Assembly: GCF_002892535.1 (NCBI RefSeq)
Contig: NZ_CP024847.1
Coordinates: 496,001 to 560,000, forward strand
Direction: 5' to 3'
Length of the DNA: 64,000 nucleotides
Origin: Aquella oligotrophica
Lineage (GTDB): Bacteria > Pseudomonadota > Gammaproteobacteria > Burkholderiales > UBA11063
The notes under the pieces are model-generated. The model was not told the DNA's origin and made no database searches. It saw only the letters and a list, made by a program, of their open reading frames with translations. Position 1 is the first letter of the stretch. Each line of letters opens with the position of its first letter. Both the position numbers and the translations under genes were made by a program. Below, in pieces: positions 8,695-17,576 of this stretch.

Positions 8695-9519
8695 ATGAGT
8701 ATGGAACATAAGCCGCAGCGTGGCTTTATTATACCTATTGGTGGGCGCGAAGAAAAAGAAGTTAATCCTCGGGTGTTAGAAAGGTTTGTTGAATTAAGTG
8801 GCGGCAAAGATGCAGTTATTTCGATAATTCCTACAGCATCAAACCTGGAAGATACAGGTGATCGCTATGTTGAAATTTTTGCCCGTTTAGGGGTTACTAA
8901 GATATATAACAATAATATTGTTAATCGTCAGGATGCAAATAACGAGATATTCGTAAAGCAGTTGACTGAATCTACCGGAATTTTTATGACCGGTGGTAAC
9001 CAGCTACTGTTATCTACGGTACTGGGTGGAACTACTGTTGCACGAATGATTCGTAAGCGTAATGCTGAAGGAGTTCCTGTTGCTGGAACATCTGCTGGGG
9101 CAGCATTCATTCCAGAACATATGATTGCTTCAGGTGATTCTGGTTTGATTCCGCGCGTTGGTGGTGTTACGATTGCTCCAGGGCTAGGGCTAACCAATAA
9201 GGTGATGATTGACCAGCATTTTTCACAGCGTAACCGTTTGGGAAGATTGTTGACGGCATTATCATATAATCCTTACAAAACTGGGATTGGTGTTGATGAA
9301 GACACCGCTGCAATTATCGGTCCTGATGGCGATATTGAAGCAGTAGGTAGTGGAGCCTTAACAATCGTTGATATGTCAAAGGTCGAATATTCATCTGTTG
9401 CAAGTACTGCACCAGGGGATGCGATAAGTCTGGTTGGTGTTAAGATTCATACATTGCTGGACGGTGATCGTTATGATCCCAAAATGCACGAAGTTATTCA
9501 TAAAAAGCAAAGTGTATGA
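8695..9519 (+). CDS. cphB: Cyanophycinase
   Basis: 274 aa serine peptidase of family S51. It degrades cyanophycin to beta-Asp-Arg dipeptides in the cytoplasm. The nucleophile is S133 in the GTSAGA motif. FMTGGNQLLLSTVLGGT, DQHFSQRNRLGRL and GIGVDEDTAAII are also family-typical. The start at ATG 8695 has AAAGGAA at proper spacing; a second ATG two codons later is possible. The stop overlaps the dipeptidase start by four bases, so the two degradation steps are translationally coupled. Confidence 0.96.
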   Translation: MSMEHKPQRGFIIPIGGREEKEVNPRVLERFVELSGGKDAVISIIPTASNLEDTGDRYVEIFARLGVTKIYNNNIVNRQDANNEIFVKQLTESTGIFMTGGNQLLLSTVLGGTTVARMIRKRNAEGVPVAGTSAGAAFIPEHMIASGDSGLIPRVGGVTIAPGLGLTNKVMIDQHFSQRNRLGRLLTALSYNPYKTGIGVDEDTAAIIGPDGDIEAVGSGALTIVDMSKVEYSSVASTAPGDAISLVGVKIHTLLDGDRYDPKMHEVIHKKQSV

Positions 9520-10373
9520 AACGAATAGTTATTCATGGTGGCTGTGGTGCGCGGGAAGCACCCAGTACGCCGTTTGTTGAATATCATGACCATTTGCTTC
9601 CTATTTTAAAGGAAGCTTATTCATTTCTTGATTCTAATGATGATGCTGTTGCCACGGCCTTATTGGCAGCAAAGATGCTTGAAGACGATCCAATTTTCAA
9701 TGCTGGTACAGGTTCAAGAGTTCAGCAGGATGGACAGATAAGAATGTCCGCATCTTTTATGGATAGTATTAATAACAAGTTTTCTGCGGCTATTAATATT
9801 CAGAATGTTCGTTATCCATCAGTGGTAGCCTATGAGTTACAAAAGCAGCATCATAGTATTCTTGCTGCAGAACATGCGACTAATCATGCTTATCAGAAGC
9901 TAAAAATGATGCCGTATAATCCAATGACGCAGAAACGTTGGGATGAATATCTTGATCTGAAGAAAGGTCTTACTGGTACAATTGGAGTGGTTGTGCTAGA
10001 TGATAAGGGGCGGCTGTGTGCTATTACTTCTACTGGTGGAGCCGGATTTGAAGTTCCAGGGCGTGTTGGCGACAGTCCGACAGTAGCTGGCAATTTTGCT
10101 TCTTCAGCAATGGGGATTTCGTGTACCGGAATTGGTGAGCAAATCGTGAATAAAGCTGTAGCGGCAAAAGTTCACACCCGTGTCAAAGATGGTATGTCCT
10201 TAGCTGAAGCAGTGAAGCGTTCTATTGCCGAAAGTGATGCTGATGGTGATTATGTTGGTTTAATCGCTATAGATAAAGATGGTTATGTCGAAACTGGAAC
10301 TACTAGTGTTGCGCAAACCCTTTATGCTTATTATGACGGTACCGAATTCAGGACGTTTTATGATAATATGTGA
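9516..10373 (+). CDS. iaaA: Isoaspartyl dipeptidase / plant-type asparaginase (Ntn hydrolase)
   Basis: 285 aa Ntn-hydrolase that autocleaves to expose a catalytic threonine, predicted here as T155 in the sequence GLTGTIGVVVLD. IHGGCGAREAP at the N-terminus, NAGTGSRVQQDG, SASFMDS and SCTGIGEQI are shared with IaaA-type isoaspartyl peptidases. These enzymes split beta-aspartyl dipeptides, so the product probably turns the beta-Asp-Arg made by CphB into aspartate and arginine. The four-base overlap with cphB supports that role. The protein is somewhat shorter than E. coli IaaA (321 aa). Confidence 0.9.
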   Translation: MKRIVIHGGCGAREAPSTPFVEYHDHLLPILKEAYSFLDSNDDAVATALLAAKMLEDDPIFNAGTGSRVQQDGQIRMSASFMDSINNKFSAAINIQNVRYPSVVAYELQKQHHSILAAEHATNHAYQKLKMMPYNPMTQKRWDEYLDLKKGLTGTIGVVVLDDKGRLCAITSTGGAGFEVPGRVGDSPTVAGNFASSAMGISCTGIGEQIVNKAVAAKVHTRVKDGMSLAEAVKRSIAESDADGDYVGLIAIDKDGYVETGTTSVAQTLYAYYDGTEFRTFYDNM

Positions 10374-10377
10374 TTAA

Positions 10378-10407
10378 AGTAAAAAGCACCATTGGGTGCT
10401 TTTTACT
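10378..10407. terminator. Bidirectional terminator between iaaA and the TM2-protein gene
   Basis: Perfect 13-bp stem AGTAAAAAGCACC / GGTGCTTTTTACT with loop ATTG. It has T-runs in both directions and serves both convergent genes; the minus-strand gene's stop codon overlaps its right edge. Confidence 0.93.
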
Positions 10408-11326
10408 ATTGTAGAATCTTTTGTTGGCTAATTTTTTTAGCATAGTTCTGAATTATTTCATTATCGTAAAGATCAATACTCGATTCAATCGTATTTATAA
10501 ATATTTCTTCATGTGATCCGGATACTTCCATATACTCTACACTATGCCTTGTTCCATGCGCAGATAACGGGATTTCTCTAGCAAGCTGATTGTAATTAGG
10601 GAGGCTATTAGGATAAATATGAATAATAATAAGTTGGTCGTTACTATCAAATTGAGCAATTGCATACTTTACTTGATAGTGATAAAAATCAGGGTAGGTG
10701 TTTTTATTGTTGCTACATACAGTATAGATTTTATTTGAATTACATTGGTCATAGCCAATTAACTTAGCTTTTTCTAACGGCATAGTTAGTGCTAATCCAT
10801 CATAATTTATAGCATAATGGGCTGGTTCTTTTTGTTGAGATCTGTGAATATAATCTATTTGATCAATCAGCCTCTGTGGACCTTGAGCGCTTAATTCCCA
10901 GCTATTGTCATCTGCTAGAAATGTTTTATAAATGGCAGAAGTTGCCATAATTATGATTATAAATGAAATGGTTTTAGCTAAAAAAAGTAATGGTTTTGAG
11001 TGTTTATTCTTAAATATGTCCAGAGTGCCTGCAGCTTCTGCATTTGGATTAATGTCACTTAGAATTTCAACTGCCAATAAATTATTATAACGATTAATCT
11101 GATAAGGTAATACTACCAGATCTAGAGCTGATAATAGGGTGGGAATAAGAGTCCAGCAAAAAATCAAGTAGCATATTCCGCTACCTGTTTTTCGCATATA
11201 AAACTTATGTCCACCAATAAAGCCAGTAAAACAGCATAACAAAATCGCGATTCCCAAGCTCTTTTTGTACTTGTTATAGCGTTCGGTAAATAGTAGTAAT
11301 TGACTTGTAGTTAGCTGTTGTTCCAT
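10406..11326 (-). CDS. TM2 domain-containing membrane protein
   Basis: 306 aa. Residues about 20-75 form a TM2 domain: two hydrophobic helices around the motif FIGGHKFYMRKTGSGICYL, with a terminal aspartate (ALDLVVLP). A third hydrophobic segment lies near residues 112-132 (LLFLAKTISFIIIIMATSAIY). About 170 residues of soluble, mixed alpha/beta sequence follow, with no recognised domain and a cysteine pair near DQCNSNKIYTVC. Function is unknown. It lies 11 bp downstream of ridA on the same strand and may share its transcript. Confidence 0.75.
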   Translation of the reverse strand: MEQQLTTSQLLLFTERYNKYKKSLGIAILLCCFTGFIGGHKFYMRKTGSGICYLIFCWTLIPTLLSALDLVVLPYQINRYNNLLAVEILSDINPNAEAAGTLDIFKNKHSKPLLFLAKTISFIIIIMATSAIYKTFLADDNSWELSAQGPQRLIDQIDYIHRSQQKEPAHYAINYDGLALTMPLEKAKLIGYDQCNSNKIYTVCSNNKNTYPDFYHYQVKYAIAQFDSNDQLIIIHIYPNSLPNYNQLAREIPLSAHGTRHSVEYMEVSGSHEEIFINTIESSIDLYDNEIIQNYAKKISQQKILQ

Positions 11327-11337
11327 TGCTTACCTAT

Positions 11338-11715
11338 TTATAGTGGTATTACAGCAATTGCTTCAACTTCAACAAGGACATCTCTTGGCAGTCTTGCAAC
11401 TTCAACACATGAGCGAGCTGGAAAGCTGCGGTCAAAGAAGCGACTATAAACTTCATTAAAGCCTGCAAAGTTATTCATGTCTGAAAGAAAGCAGGTCGTC
11501 TTAATTACTCGGTTTAAATCGGTACCTGAATGAATTAGAATAGCTTCAAGATTTTTCATGACTTGTTCAGTTTGCGCTTTAATCTCTTCGCCAATAAGAA
11601 TCCCATTTTTGTCTAGCGGTATCTGCCCAGAAGTATAAACGAGATTTCCTAATTGGACTGCTTGTACATATGGTCCAATGGCTTGTGGTGCATTTGGTGT
11701 GTTAATTGCTTTCAA
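11338..11715 (-). CDS. ridA: RidA family enamine/imine deaminase
   Basis: 125 aa, the full RidA/YjgF length. It hydrolyses reactive 2-aminoacrylate-type enamines released by PLP enzymes. IGPYVQAVQLGNLVYTSGQIPLD, NRVIKTTCFLSDM and PARSCVEVARLPRDVLVEVEAIA are family motifs; the arginine in PARSCVEV binds the substrate carboxylate. The start codon is TTG, supported by a strong AAGGAGG five bases upstream. Confidence 0.96.
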   Translation of the reverse strand: MKAINTPNAPQAIGPYVQAVQLGNLVYTSGQIPLDKNGILIGEEIKAQTEQVMKNLEAILIHSGTDLNRVIKTTCFLSDMNNFAGFNEVYSRFFDRSFPARSCVEVARLPRDVLVEVEAIAVIPL

Positions 11716-11720
11716 AGTTG

Positions 11721-11727
11721 CCTCCTT
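11721..11727 (-). promoter_or_regulatory. Strong ribosome binding site deciding the TTG start of ridA
   Basis: AAGGAGG on the minus strand, five bases before the TTG codon. No in-frame ATG lies nearby, so this site fixes the start. Confidence 0.85.
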
Positions 11728-11807
11728 AAATTATTCCCAAATAAAGCTAGTAAAATTTGCTATAAAAAGAAACAGATTATATCATTTTGCTGTGAATTAT
11801 TTTGTCA

Positions 11808-12371
11808 TTATATATTCTTATCTAGATTTTGTAGTGCGGTAATTAACCTTTGTGTATGTAGATTCGCTCTATCCTCAACTTCTTCCTTTATGTTGTAAAC
11901 TCCGGGAATATATATCATTCTGTGAGTAAAAATAGGTGGAAGATAATTCATTTGGCATAAGTATGCTGTTTGTTCAAATGGTTTTATCAGATCATGCACA
12001 GAGAAGTGATTGTAACCCAAAGGGGTATATGATTCTACTGGACCTCCCACCGTAAAAGATAAAATCAAGTTTTTACCCTTTAGCTTATCTCCGTCTGGAC
12101 CATAGGCAAAATTAAATGTGAGCACCTGATCAATCCAGTTCTTGAGAGATGCTGGGCATGAATACCAGTAAAAAGGAAATTGAAGTATTATATTATCTGC
12201 ATTAATTAGTTCCTGTTGTTCTGCATCGACATTTATTTTGTATGAATCATATAATGCATCTAAGTGACGTATCTTAAAATTCAGATTACTAGTTCTAAGA
12301 TTTTCAATAATTTTGCTATTTGCAGTGGAACTAGCAAGGTTGGGGTGAGCAAATATAATCAGATTATTCAT
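11808..12371 (-). CDS. NAD(P)H-dependent quinone reductase-like flavoprotein
   Basis: 187 aa flavodoxin-fold protein of the KefF/MdaB/YwrO-type NAD(P)H oxidoreductase family. The N-terminus LIIFAHPNLASSTANSKI is the FMN phosphate-binding loop. ADNIILQFPFYWYSCPASLKNWIDQVL and LILSFTVGGP are conserved family segments. Such enzymes use FMN or FAD to reduce quinones by two electrons. The ridA gene lies downstream on the same strand after a 92-bp gap. Confidence 0.88.
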   Translation of the reverse strand: MNNLIIFAHPNLASSTANSKIIENLRTSNLNFKIRHLDALYDSYKINVDAEQQELINADNIILQFPFYWYSCPASLKNWIDQVLTFNFAYGPDGDKLKGKNLILSFTVGGPVESYTPLGYNHFSVHDLIKPFEQTAYLCQMNYLPPIFTHRMIYIPGVYNIKEEVEDRANLHTQRLITALQNLDKNI

Positions 12372-12423
12372 AATTTAGTCCATACCATTATAAAAATTAA
12401 TCAATTAATTGTAAAACTTCGCG

Positions 12424-12429
12424 TATAAT
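12424..12429 (+). promoter_or_regulatory. Candidate -10 box for the CHMI-like/lipocalin pair
   Basis: Exact TATAAT in the gap between divergent genes, 48 bp before the GTG start. The -35 is not clear. Confidence 0.45.
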
Positions 12430-12477
12430 AATTGCCATATTTTTTATCTTATAAATTTACGCTTAAAAAGGTTTAAA

Positions 12478-12834
12478 GTGCCACATTTAATACTAGAGTG
12501 TTCGGATAATATTATTGAGGAAAACCGTCAGCTCTTAAATATTTTACATGATTGTCAGCAAATGCTGGTAGAAAATTTGCCTACGAGTTTGGAGTCGTGT
12601 AAAAGTAGAGTGGTCAGACATCAAGATTATCTTCTTGGTAACGGGGAAGTTAAAAATGCTTTTATTCACCTTGAGGTTAGAGTCTTGAAGGGGCGAAGTG
12701 AAGAATTATTAAAGCGGCTAGCCGAAGAGTTGAAAACTTGTATTTCAGCACGGTTATTAAAGTCGCTAGGTAATGATTTAAACCTTAAATTAAGTGTTGA
12801 AGTTGTAGAGCTAAGTGGTATTTATGTTAATTAA
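12478..12834 (+). CDS. 5-carboxymethyl-2-hydroxymuconate isomerase family protein
   Basis: 118 aa tautomerase-superfamily protein. The N-terminus after the GTG start is PHLILECSDNI, and removal of the initiator would expose the catalytic Pro used by this fold. SRVVRHQDYLLGNG and FIHLEVRVLKGRSEELLK align with HpaF-type CHM isomerases of homoprotocatechuate breakdown. No other gene of that pathway is nearby, so the natural substrate is uncertain. AAAAAGG lies before the GTG. Confidence 0.8.
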   Translation: MPHLILECSDNIIEENRQLLNILHDCQQMLVENLPTSLESCKSRVVRHQDYLLGNGEVKNAFIHLEVRVLKGRSEELLKRLAEELKTCISARLLKSLGNDLNLKLSVEVVELSGIYVN

Positions 12835-12858
12835 ATTTTTATAGGGTTAGGCTTTAGA

Positions 12859-13428
12859 GTGAGAAAAATATTTTTGGGTATAACTATGTTAATGGTTCTG
12901 GTTAATCATATTTATGCAAAGGATATTTTAACGGAAAGCGCAGTAGCAACTGTAGTGGCTATCAAAAATTTTGATCCGGCTACAATTTCGGGTAAGTGGT
13001 ATGAAATCTCTAGGTTACCTACTTATTTTGCTAGACATTGTCAGGCGCCAATAATTACCCAGATTCAGGCTGAGAGTGGCGAAATGGAGCTTACTAATAG
13101 CTGTGCAACTGTTTCAGGTGATAAAGAAGCCTTTAATGCCCTTGTTTACCTGACAAAAGAAAACTATGCTGGAGATGGTAGGCTTGTGGCTACCTCAATG
13201 CCTGGCTGGTTACGCTGGACGCATCTTGGGCGTAATGACTATTGGATTCTCTATCTTGATAAAGATTATTTTCTGGCTGGAACACCAGATTATAAGTACC
13301 TATGGTTATTTGCAAAAGTTGAATCCCCACCACTAAAAGATATTCAGCGGATTTTAGCTATAGCTAAAAATCAGGGGTTTAATTTGGATCAGATTATCTT
13401 TAATTATCCATCATATTATGTTGAATAA
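12859..13428 (+). CDS. Bacterial lipocalin (Blc-like)
   Basis: 189 aa. A signal peptide (about 1-20, ending NHIYA) has no lipobox cysteine, so unlike E. coli Blc the protein is predicted periplasmic or secreted. The lipocalin signature is ISGKWYEISRLPTYFARHCQ. GWLRWTHLGRNDYWILYLDKDYFLAGTPDYKYLWLFAK matches the barrel strands of Blc. Such proteins bind fatty acids or lysophospholipids. The start is GTG. The gene lies 24 bp after the isomerase gene in the same orientation. Confidence 0.88.
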   Translation: MRKIFLGITMLMVLVNHIYAKDILTESAVATVVAIKNFDPATISGKWYEISRLPTYFARHCQAPIITQIQAESGEMELTNSCATVSGDKEAFNALVYLTKENYAGDGRLVATSMPGWLRWTHLGRNDYWILYLDKDYFLAGTPDYKYLWLFAKVESPPLKDIQRILAIAKNQGFNLDQIIFNYPSYYVE

Positions 13429-13468
13429 TTGAGTTTTTATTGTTTAGCATGGGATGGGGATAATTATA

Positions 13469-13496
13469 TTGAGGGTAAATAGTTTTATGCTATAAT
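13469..13496 (+). promoter_or_regulatory. Promoter of tig
   Basis: TTGAGG (13469-13474), 16 bp, TATAAT (13491-13496), with TGC just before the -10. It lies 42 bp before the tig ATG. Confidence 0.7.
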
Positions 13497-13537
13497 ACCA
13501 GTTTAATTTAAGTATTTGTTATTTTAAGGAAATTTAG

Positions 13538-14839
13538 ATGTCAGTTGAAGTGGTTAGCACTTTGGAGCGTAAAGTCAGTTTTAATGTAAATAAGACGCTT
13601 GTGAATAATGAAGTTGCAAATGAATTGAAGAAATATGCAAAACAGGCTAAAGTTCAAGGATTTCGTCCAGGTAAAGCACCTAAACATATAGTTGAACAGA
13701 TGTATGGTGGTAAGGCTTATGAAGATGCATTAAATGCACAGATTAATAAACAATTTGTTGATCAGCTGGTTGAGAATAAATTAAATATTGTTGGTTATCC
13801 TAAATTTGATCTTACTTCAAGTGAAGGTGAAGAGTTTATTTTTGCTGCTACATTTGAAGTGATGCCAGAAGTTGCTTTGGGTAATCTTGCGGATAAAGAA
13901 GTTGAGAAACCAGTATGTAATTTGACAGATGCAGATGTTGCTACAACAATTGATATTTTGCGTAAACAGCGTGCTACTCATGTAGATAGCGATGCGGCTG
14001 CTTCTACTGGAGATAAAGTTACGATTGACTTCTTAGGAAAAGTTGATGGTGAAGAATTTGAAGGTGGTAAAGCTGAAGATTATCCTTTTGTCTTAGGTCA
14101 AGGGTGGATGTTGCCTGACTTTGAGGCTGGAATAGAGGGTATGAAAGCTGGTGAGAGTAAGGATGTAAATGTTAACTTCCCTGAAACTTATCATGCTGAA
14201 AATCTAAAGGGTAAAACCGCAGTATTCACTATTACTGTTAAATTGGTTGCAAAACAGGAATTACCTGAGCTAACACCAGAATTTATCAAAACTCTTGGTG
14301 TAGAAGATGGAACGGAAGAAAGCCTACGTAGCGAGATTAAAGAAAATCTGGAACGTGAAGTTGAGCGCCGTCTAAGAATCAAGTCACGTGATAATGCTCT
14401 TCAAGCTTTAGCTGAAGTTTCTCCTCTTGAAGTACCGGGTGCTTTGGTTCATGAAGAAATTCATAATATGATGAAAAATGCTGAAGAAAATATGAAACGT
14501 CAGGGATATAAACCTGATCAGATGAAGTTTACTCATGAAATGTTTGAAAATGATGCTAAAAAAATGGTTACGCTTCGCTTATTGGTTCAGGAGTTCATTA
14601 AAGAGAATTCAATAACTGCGACAGATGATGAAGTCAAAAAAGTTATTGAAGAAATGGCTACCATGTATGAAGATCCAGCTGATTATGTTAGCTGGTACTA
14701 TCAGGATAATCAGCGTGTTAATAATGCGCGTGCAATGGCGATTGAACAAAAAGTAACTGATACAATTTACGCTAAAGCTAAGGCTAAAGATGTTACGTTG
14801 AGTTATGAAGACATTATGAAGATGCAGGTTCAATATTAA
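13538..14839 (+). CDS. tig: Trigger factor, ribosome-associated chaperone and prolyl isomerase
   Basis: 433 aa, the usual length. The N-terminal ribosome-binding domain contains VQGFRPGKAPKHIVEQMYG (the GFRxGxxP ribosome-docking signature). An FKBP-type domain follows at about 155-240 (GDKVTIDFLGKVDGEEFEGG, FVLGQGWMLPDFEAGIEGM). The rest is the helical C-terminal chaperone arms. It binds nascent chains at the ribosome exit tunnel. AAGGAA precedes the ATG, with its own promoter and terminator, so it is a single-gene unit. Confidence 0.98.
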   Translation: MSVEVVSTLERKVSFNVNKTLVNNEVANELKKYAKQAKVQGFRPGKAPKHIVEQMYGGKAYEDALNAQINKQFVDQLVENKLNIVGYPKFDLTSSEGEEFIFAATFEVMPEVALGNLADKEVEKPVCNLTDADVATTIDILRKQRATHVDSDAAASTGDKVTIDFLGKVDGEEFEGGKAEDYPFVLGQGWMLPDFEAGIEGMKAGESKDVNVNFPETYHAENLKGKTAVFTITVKLVAKQELPELTPEFIKTLGVEDGTEESLRSEIKENLEREVERRLRIKSRDNALQALAEVSPLEVPGALVHEEIHNMMKNAEENMKRQGYKPDQMKFTHEMFENDAKKMVTLRLLVQEFIKENSITATDDEVKKVIEEMATMYEDPADYVSWYYQDNQRVNNARAMAIEQKVTDTIYAKAKAKDVTLSYEDIMKMQVQY

Positions 14840-14845
14840 TAGATT

Positions 14846-14872
14846 ACCCAAGATTTACTCTTGGGTTTTATT
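14846..14872 (+). terminator. Rho-independent terminator after tig
   Basis: Perfect 8-bp stem ACCCAAGA / TCTTGGGT (14846-14853, 14859-14866) followed by a T-rich run. Confidence 0.9.
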
Positions 14873-14904
14873 TTATTATTTTATATTATTTTGGGGAGCC
14901 ATCG

Positions 14905-15219
14905 GTGATTAAACATCTGGTCTTACTGGCATTTTCGCCAATGATTGATGAATCTAAGATTAAAAAAAGTATTGAGAAGTTGGGAGCATTAAAAAATAAA
15001 GAAGTTCCCGAGATTTTGTCTTTTAGCTATGGTAAAAATTGTAGCCCTGAATCGCTGGATCAGGGTTTTAATTATGCCTTTATTATGGAATTTGCAAGCG
15101 AAAAAACCAGAGATATTTATCTTAAAAATGAAGCTCACAAAGCAATTGCTCAAAATGATATTCTTCCACTGCTGGTTAATGGAATTCAGTCGGCGATTGT
15201 GCTTGATTATAAATGTTAG
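14905..15219 (+). CDS. Dabb (stress-responsive alpha-beta barrel) domain protein
   Basis: 104 aa. It starts with GTG after GGGGAG. The pattern IKHLVLLAFSP, a helix, EILSFSYGKNCSPESLDQGFNYAFIMEFASEKTRDIYLKNEAHKAIA is the Dabb domain, a dimeric ferredoxin-like barrel. The histidine in the first strand (IKHLVL) is typical. Biochemical role is unknown in most bacteria. It lies 10 bp upstream of ubiH. Confidence 0.85.
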   Translation: MIKHLVLLAFSPMIDESKIKKSIEKLGALKNKEVPEILSFSYGKNCSPESLDQGFNYAFIMEFASEKTRDIYLKNEAHKAIAQNDILPLLVNGIQSAIVLDYKC

Positions 15220-15229
15220 ATAAATCTAA

Positions 15230-16360
15230 ATGCTACATCAAAAGATAATAATTGCAGGCGGTGGTCCTGTTGGGCTTACATTAGCACTTTATCTTGCTAA
15301 ACAGAATAAAAAAGTGATGGTAGTTGATCAGAAATTTGATTATCATCAGGATGGTCGGGTTCTTGCGCTTTCTTATGCTAGTATGCAGGTTCTGGCGCGA
15401 GTAAATGGTTGGTTGTCTGCTAGAGTAAGCCCGATTCGCTGTGTCCAAATATCCCATGCTGGTCTTGGTATTAGTAATATTAGAGCGGAGTCGGTTGGTT
15501 TACCTGAGCTTGGTTATACTATTGCTTATTCTGATTTATGCGAGCATCTATTAAATCAGGTTAAATCTTATCCCAATATTCAGTTATTAAATGCTACAAT
15601 TAATAATGTTAATGACTCTTCCGGTTATGCAGTTGTAAATTGCACTGATTTGACAGGTAATTCATTAACTTATACCAGTGAGTTATTGATTATGGCAGAA
15701 GGTGGGAAATTGCTAGCCGCTGATAAAAAAAGAATTGAGCATGATTATCAGCAAAAGGCTGTGATTGCAAAAATAAAGCTTAAAGCTCCAGTCGGTGATG
15801 GAGCTTTTGAGCGCTTTACTGGAATTGGTCCTTTAGTCTTATTACCTCACGATAGTTATTATGTGGTGGTTTGGGCACTTGATAATGAACTTGTTGAGAA
15901 GGTGCTAATTGATAATGATCTATTCATAAAGATGCTTGATGAGCATTATACCAGTCGTTTAGGCGGGGCATCGTTATCCGGAAGTATATCTTCGTTTCCA
16001 TTAAAATTAACTCAGGCACAAACAAGGCTAAAAAAACGCTTGATTCTGCTTGGTAATTCAGCACAGACTGTTCATCCAATATCAGCACAGGGCTTAAATC
16101 TGGGTTTACGTGATGTAGCAACTCTTGCTCATTTGCTTGAAGCTAGCCAGGAAATTGATTTTGATCGGATAGCGCGGTTTGATGAGTTTAGGTCAAATGA
16201 TGCTAATAGTGTAATTGGGTTTACCCATTTTCTGGCAAGCTTTGTTGAGAAGCCTGGACAATTATTTCAGCATTTACGTGGAGCTGGAATAATTGGGTTA
16301 AGTAATCTTCCATTTATTCAGAACAAAATTGCAAAGAGATTAATCTATGGCAGTAAATAA
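15230..16360 (+). CDS. ubiH: UbiH-like FAD-dependent ubiquinone hydroxylase
   Basis: 376 aa flavoprotein monooxygenase of ubiquinone synthesis. IIIAGGGPVGLTLALYLAKQ is the FAD GxGxxG motif. DGRVLALSYASMQVLARVNGW and FERFTGIGPLVLLPHDSYYVVVW align with UbiH. The second FAD motif LGNSAQTVHPISAQGLNLGLRDV reads as GNSA rather than the common GDAAH. It overlaps the next hydroxylase gene by 14 bases, as in other ubiH-ubiI/ubiF pairs. UbiH is the likely assignment; the exact ring position hydroxylated cannot be fixed from sequence. Confidence 0.85.
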   Translation: MLHQKIIIAGGGPVGLTLALYLAKQNKKVMVVDQKFDYHQDGRVLALSYASMQVLARVNGWLSARVSPIRCVQISHAGLGISNIRAESVGLPELGYTIAYSDLCEHLLNQVKSYPNIQLLNATINNVNDSSGYAVVNCTDLTGNSLTYTSELLIMAEGGKLLAADKKRIEHDYQQKAVIAKIKLKAPVGDGAFERFTGIGPLVLLPHDSYYVVVWALDNELVEKVLIDNDLFIKMLDEHYTSRLGGASLSGSISSFPLKLTQAQTRLKKRLILLGNSAQTVHPISAQGLNLGLRDVATLAHLLEASQEIDFDRIARFDEFRSNDANSVIGFTHFLASFVEKPGQLFQHLRGAGIIGLSNLPFIQNKIAKRLIYGSK

Positions 16361-17506
16361 AGAATTTGATATTATTATTATTGGTGGAGGACTCGTTGGA
16401 AGTGCTTTTGCTGCTGATGTTTTAAGTCATAGTCCAAATACCAAAATTCTTATCATTGAGGCTAAAAAACCTGAATTTATTGAGAATCCTCCATTAGACA
16501 GTAAAATTTACGCAGTATCGCCCAAAAATTTTGAGCAGTTCACAAAGATTGGCGTTTTTCCTGATTTGTCACGAGTTGGCAAAATAGAAAAAATGAATGT
16601 ATTTGGCAATGCCAATGGCGCAATCGATTTTGATTCTGGTAATGCTTATGATGGATATCTTGCAAGACTGGTTGAATATGGTAATTTACAGAAAGCTATA
16701 TTAGACAAGCTGGAAGAATATCCTAATTTGGAAATGTGTTATGGGCAAATTGCTACGATAGACAATCAGATCTCAGAAGTTCGTGTAGTGATGGCGGATA
16801 AGAGTGTTTATACCGGAAGCTTACTGGTCGCGGCGGATGGTGGTAATTCATTTGTCAGGAAAGTAGTAGGCTTTAATAGTCAGCAGATTGACTATGAACA
16901 ATCAGGTGTAGTTGCGAATTTCAATTGTGAAAAAGATCATGCTAATACTGCCTATCAATGGTTCCTAGGTGATAGTATTCTTGCCTTTCTACCTCTACCG
17001 GATAAAAAAATCTCAATTGTCTGGTCAACATCTAATCCTGAATTACTTCTAGACTTATCTTATGATGGTTTTGTCCGTGCAGTGGAAGAGGCTTCACAAA
17101 ATAAACTTGGTAAGCTAGAGTTAATTACTAAACCTCAAGCGTTTCCGCTAAAACTTAACTTGATCGAGAAGTGTTATAAAGATAGAGTAATTTTGATTGG
17201 TGATGCCTTTCATACTATCCATCCTCTTGCTGGGCAGGGGTTAATCTTGGTTTTGGTGATGCATGGCAATTATCGGCACTAATCTCGCGAGTAGGTGTTT
17301 TACAATTATCACAAGCTAATTTGGCGCGATATAATTATGATCGCTTGTTTGAAGTCCGAAAAATGCAGTTAACTTGTCATTCGTTACAACGCTTATTTAA
17401 TAATCGTTCGTTAGCAGCAAGCTATCTTAGAAATCTTGGTTTAAATCTGGTTAACTCGATCAAACCATTGAAAAAAATATTGATTAATAATGCGATAAAT
17501 TATTAG
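16347..17506 (+). pseudogene. UbiF/VisC-like FAD monooxygenase, interrupted by a one-base frameshift
   Basis: The first part (16347-17282) reads 311 aa with FAD motif IIIGGGLVGSAFAADVL and ends just after GDAFHTIHPLAGQGL, where the family motif should continue NLGFGDAWQL. After 17243 that continuation is found in the next frame: LGFGDAWQLSALISRVGV, then the C-terminal part running to TAA at 17506. Adding one A to TTAATC (17241-17246), giving TTAAATC, restores a ~386 aa protein of normal length. Either the gene is recently inactivated or the base is a sequencing error. The intact protein would be a second ubiquinone-ring hydroxylase paired with ubiH. Confidence 0.88.
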
Positions 17507-17523
17507 ATTTTTTATGCTACTGC

Positions 17524-17532
17524 TGCTATAAT
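17524..17532 (+). promoter_or_regulatory. Extended -10 promoter element for the dsbC lipoprotein gene
   Basis: TGCTATAAT, 44 bp before the ATG. No convincing -35 hexamer. Confidence 0.6.
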
Positions 17533-17576
17533 ACAACACTTGAATTGAAATATTATTTTGTCACAGAAAGAAATAC

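Noticed and set aside
17241-17248. Programmed ribosomal frameshift in the ubiF-like gene
   Set aside because: No slippery heptamer at the break; family members are not known to use frameshifting, so mutation or sequencing error is favoured.
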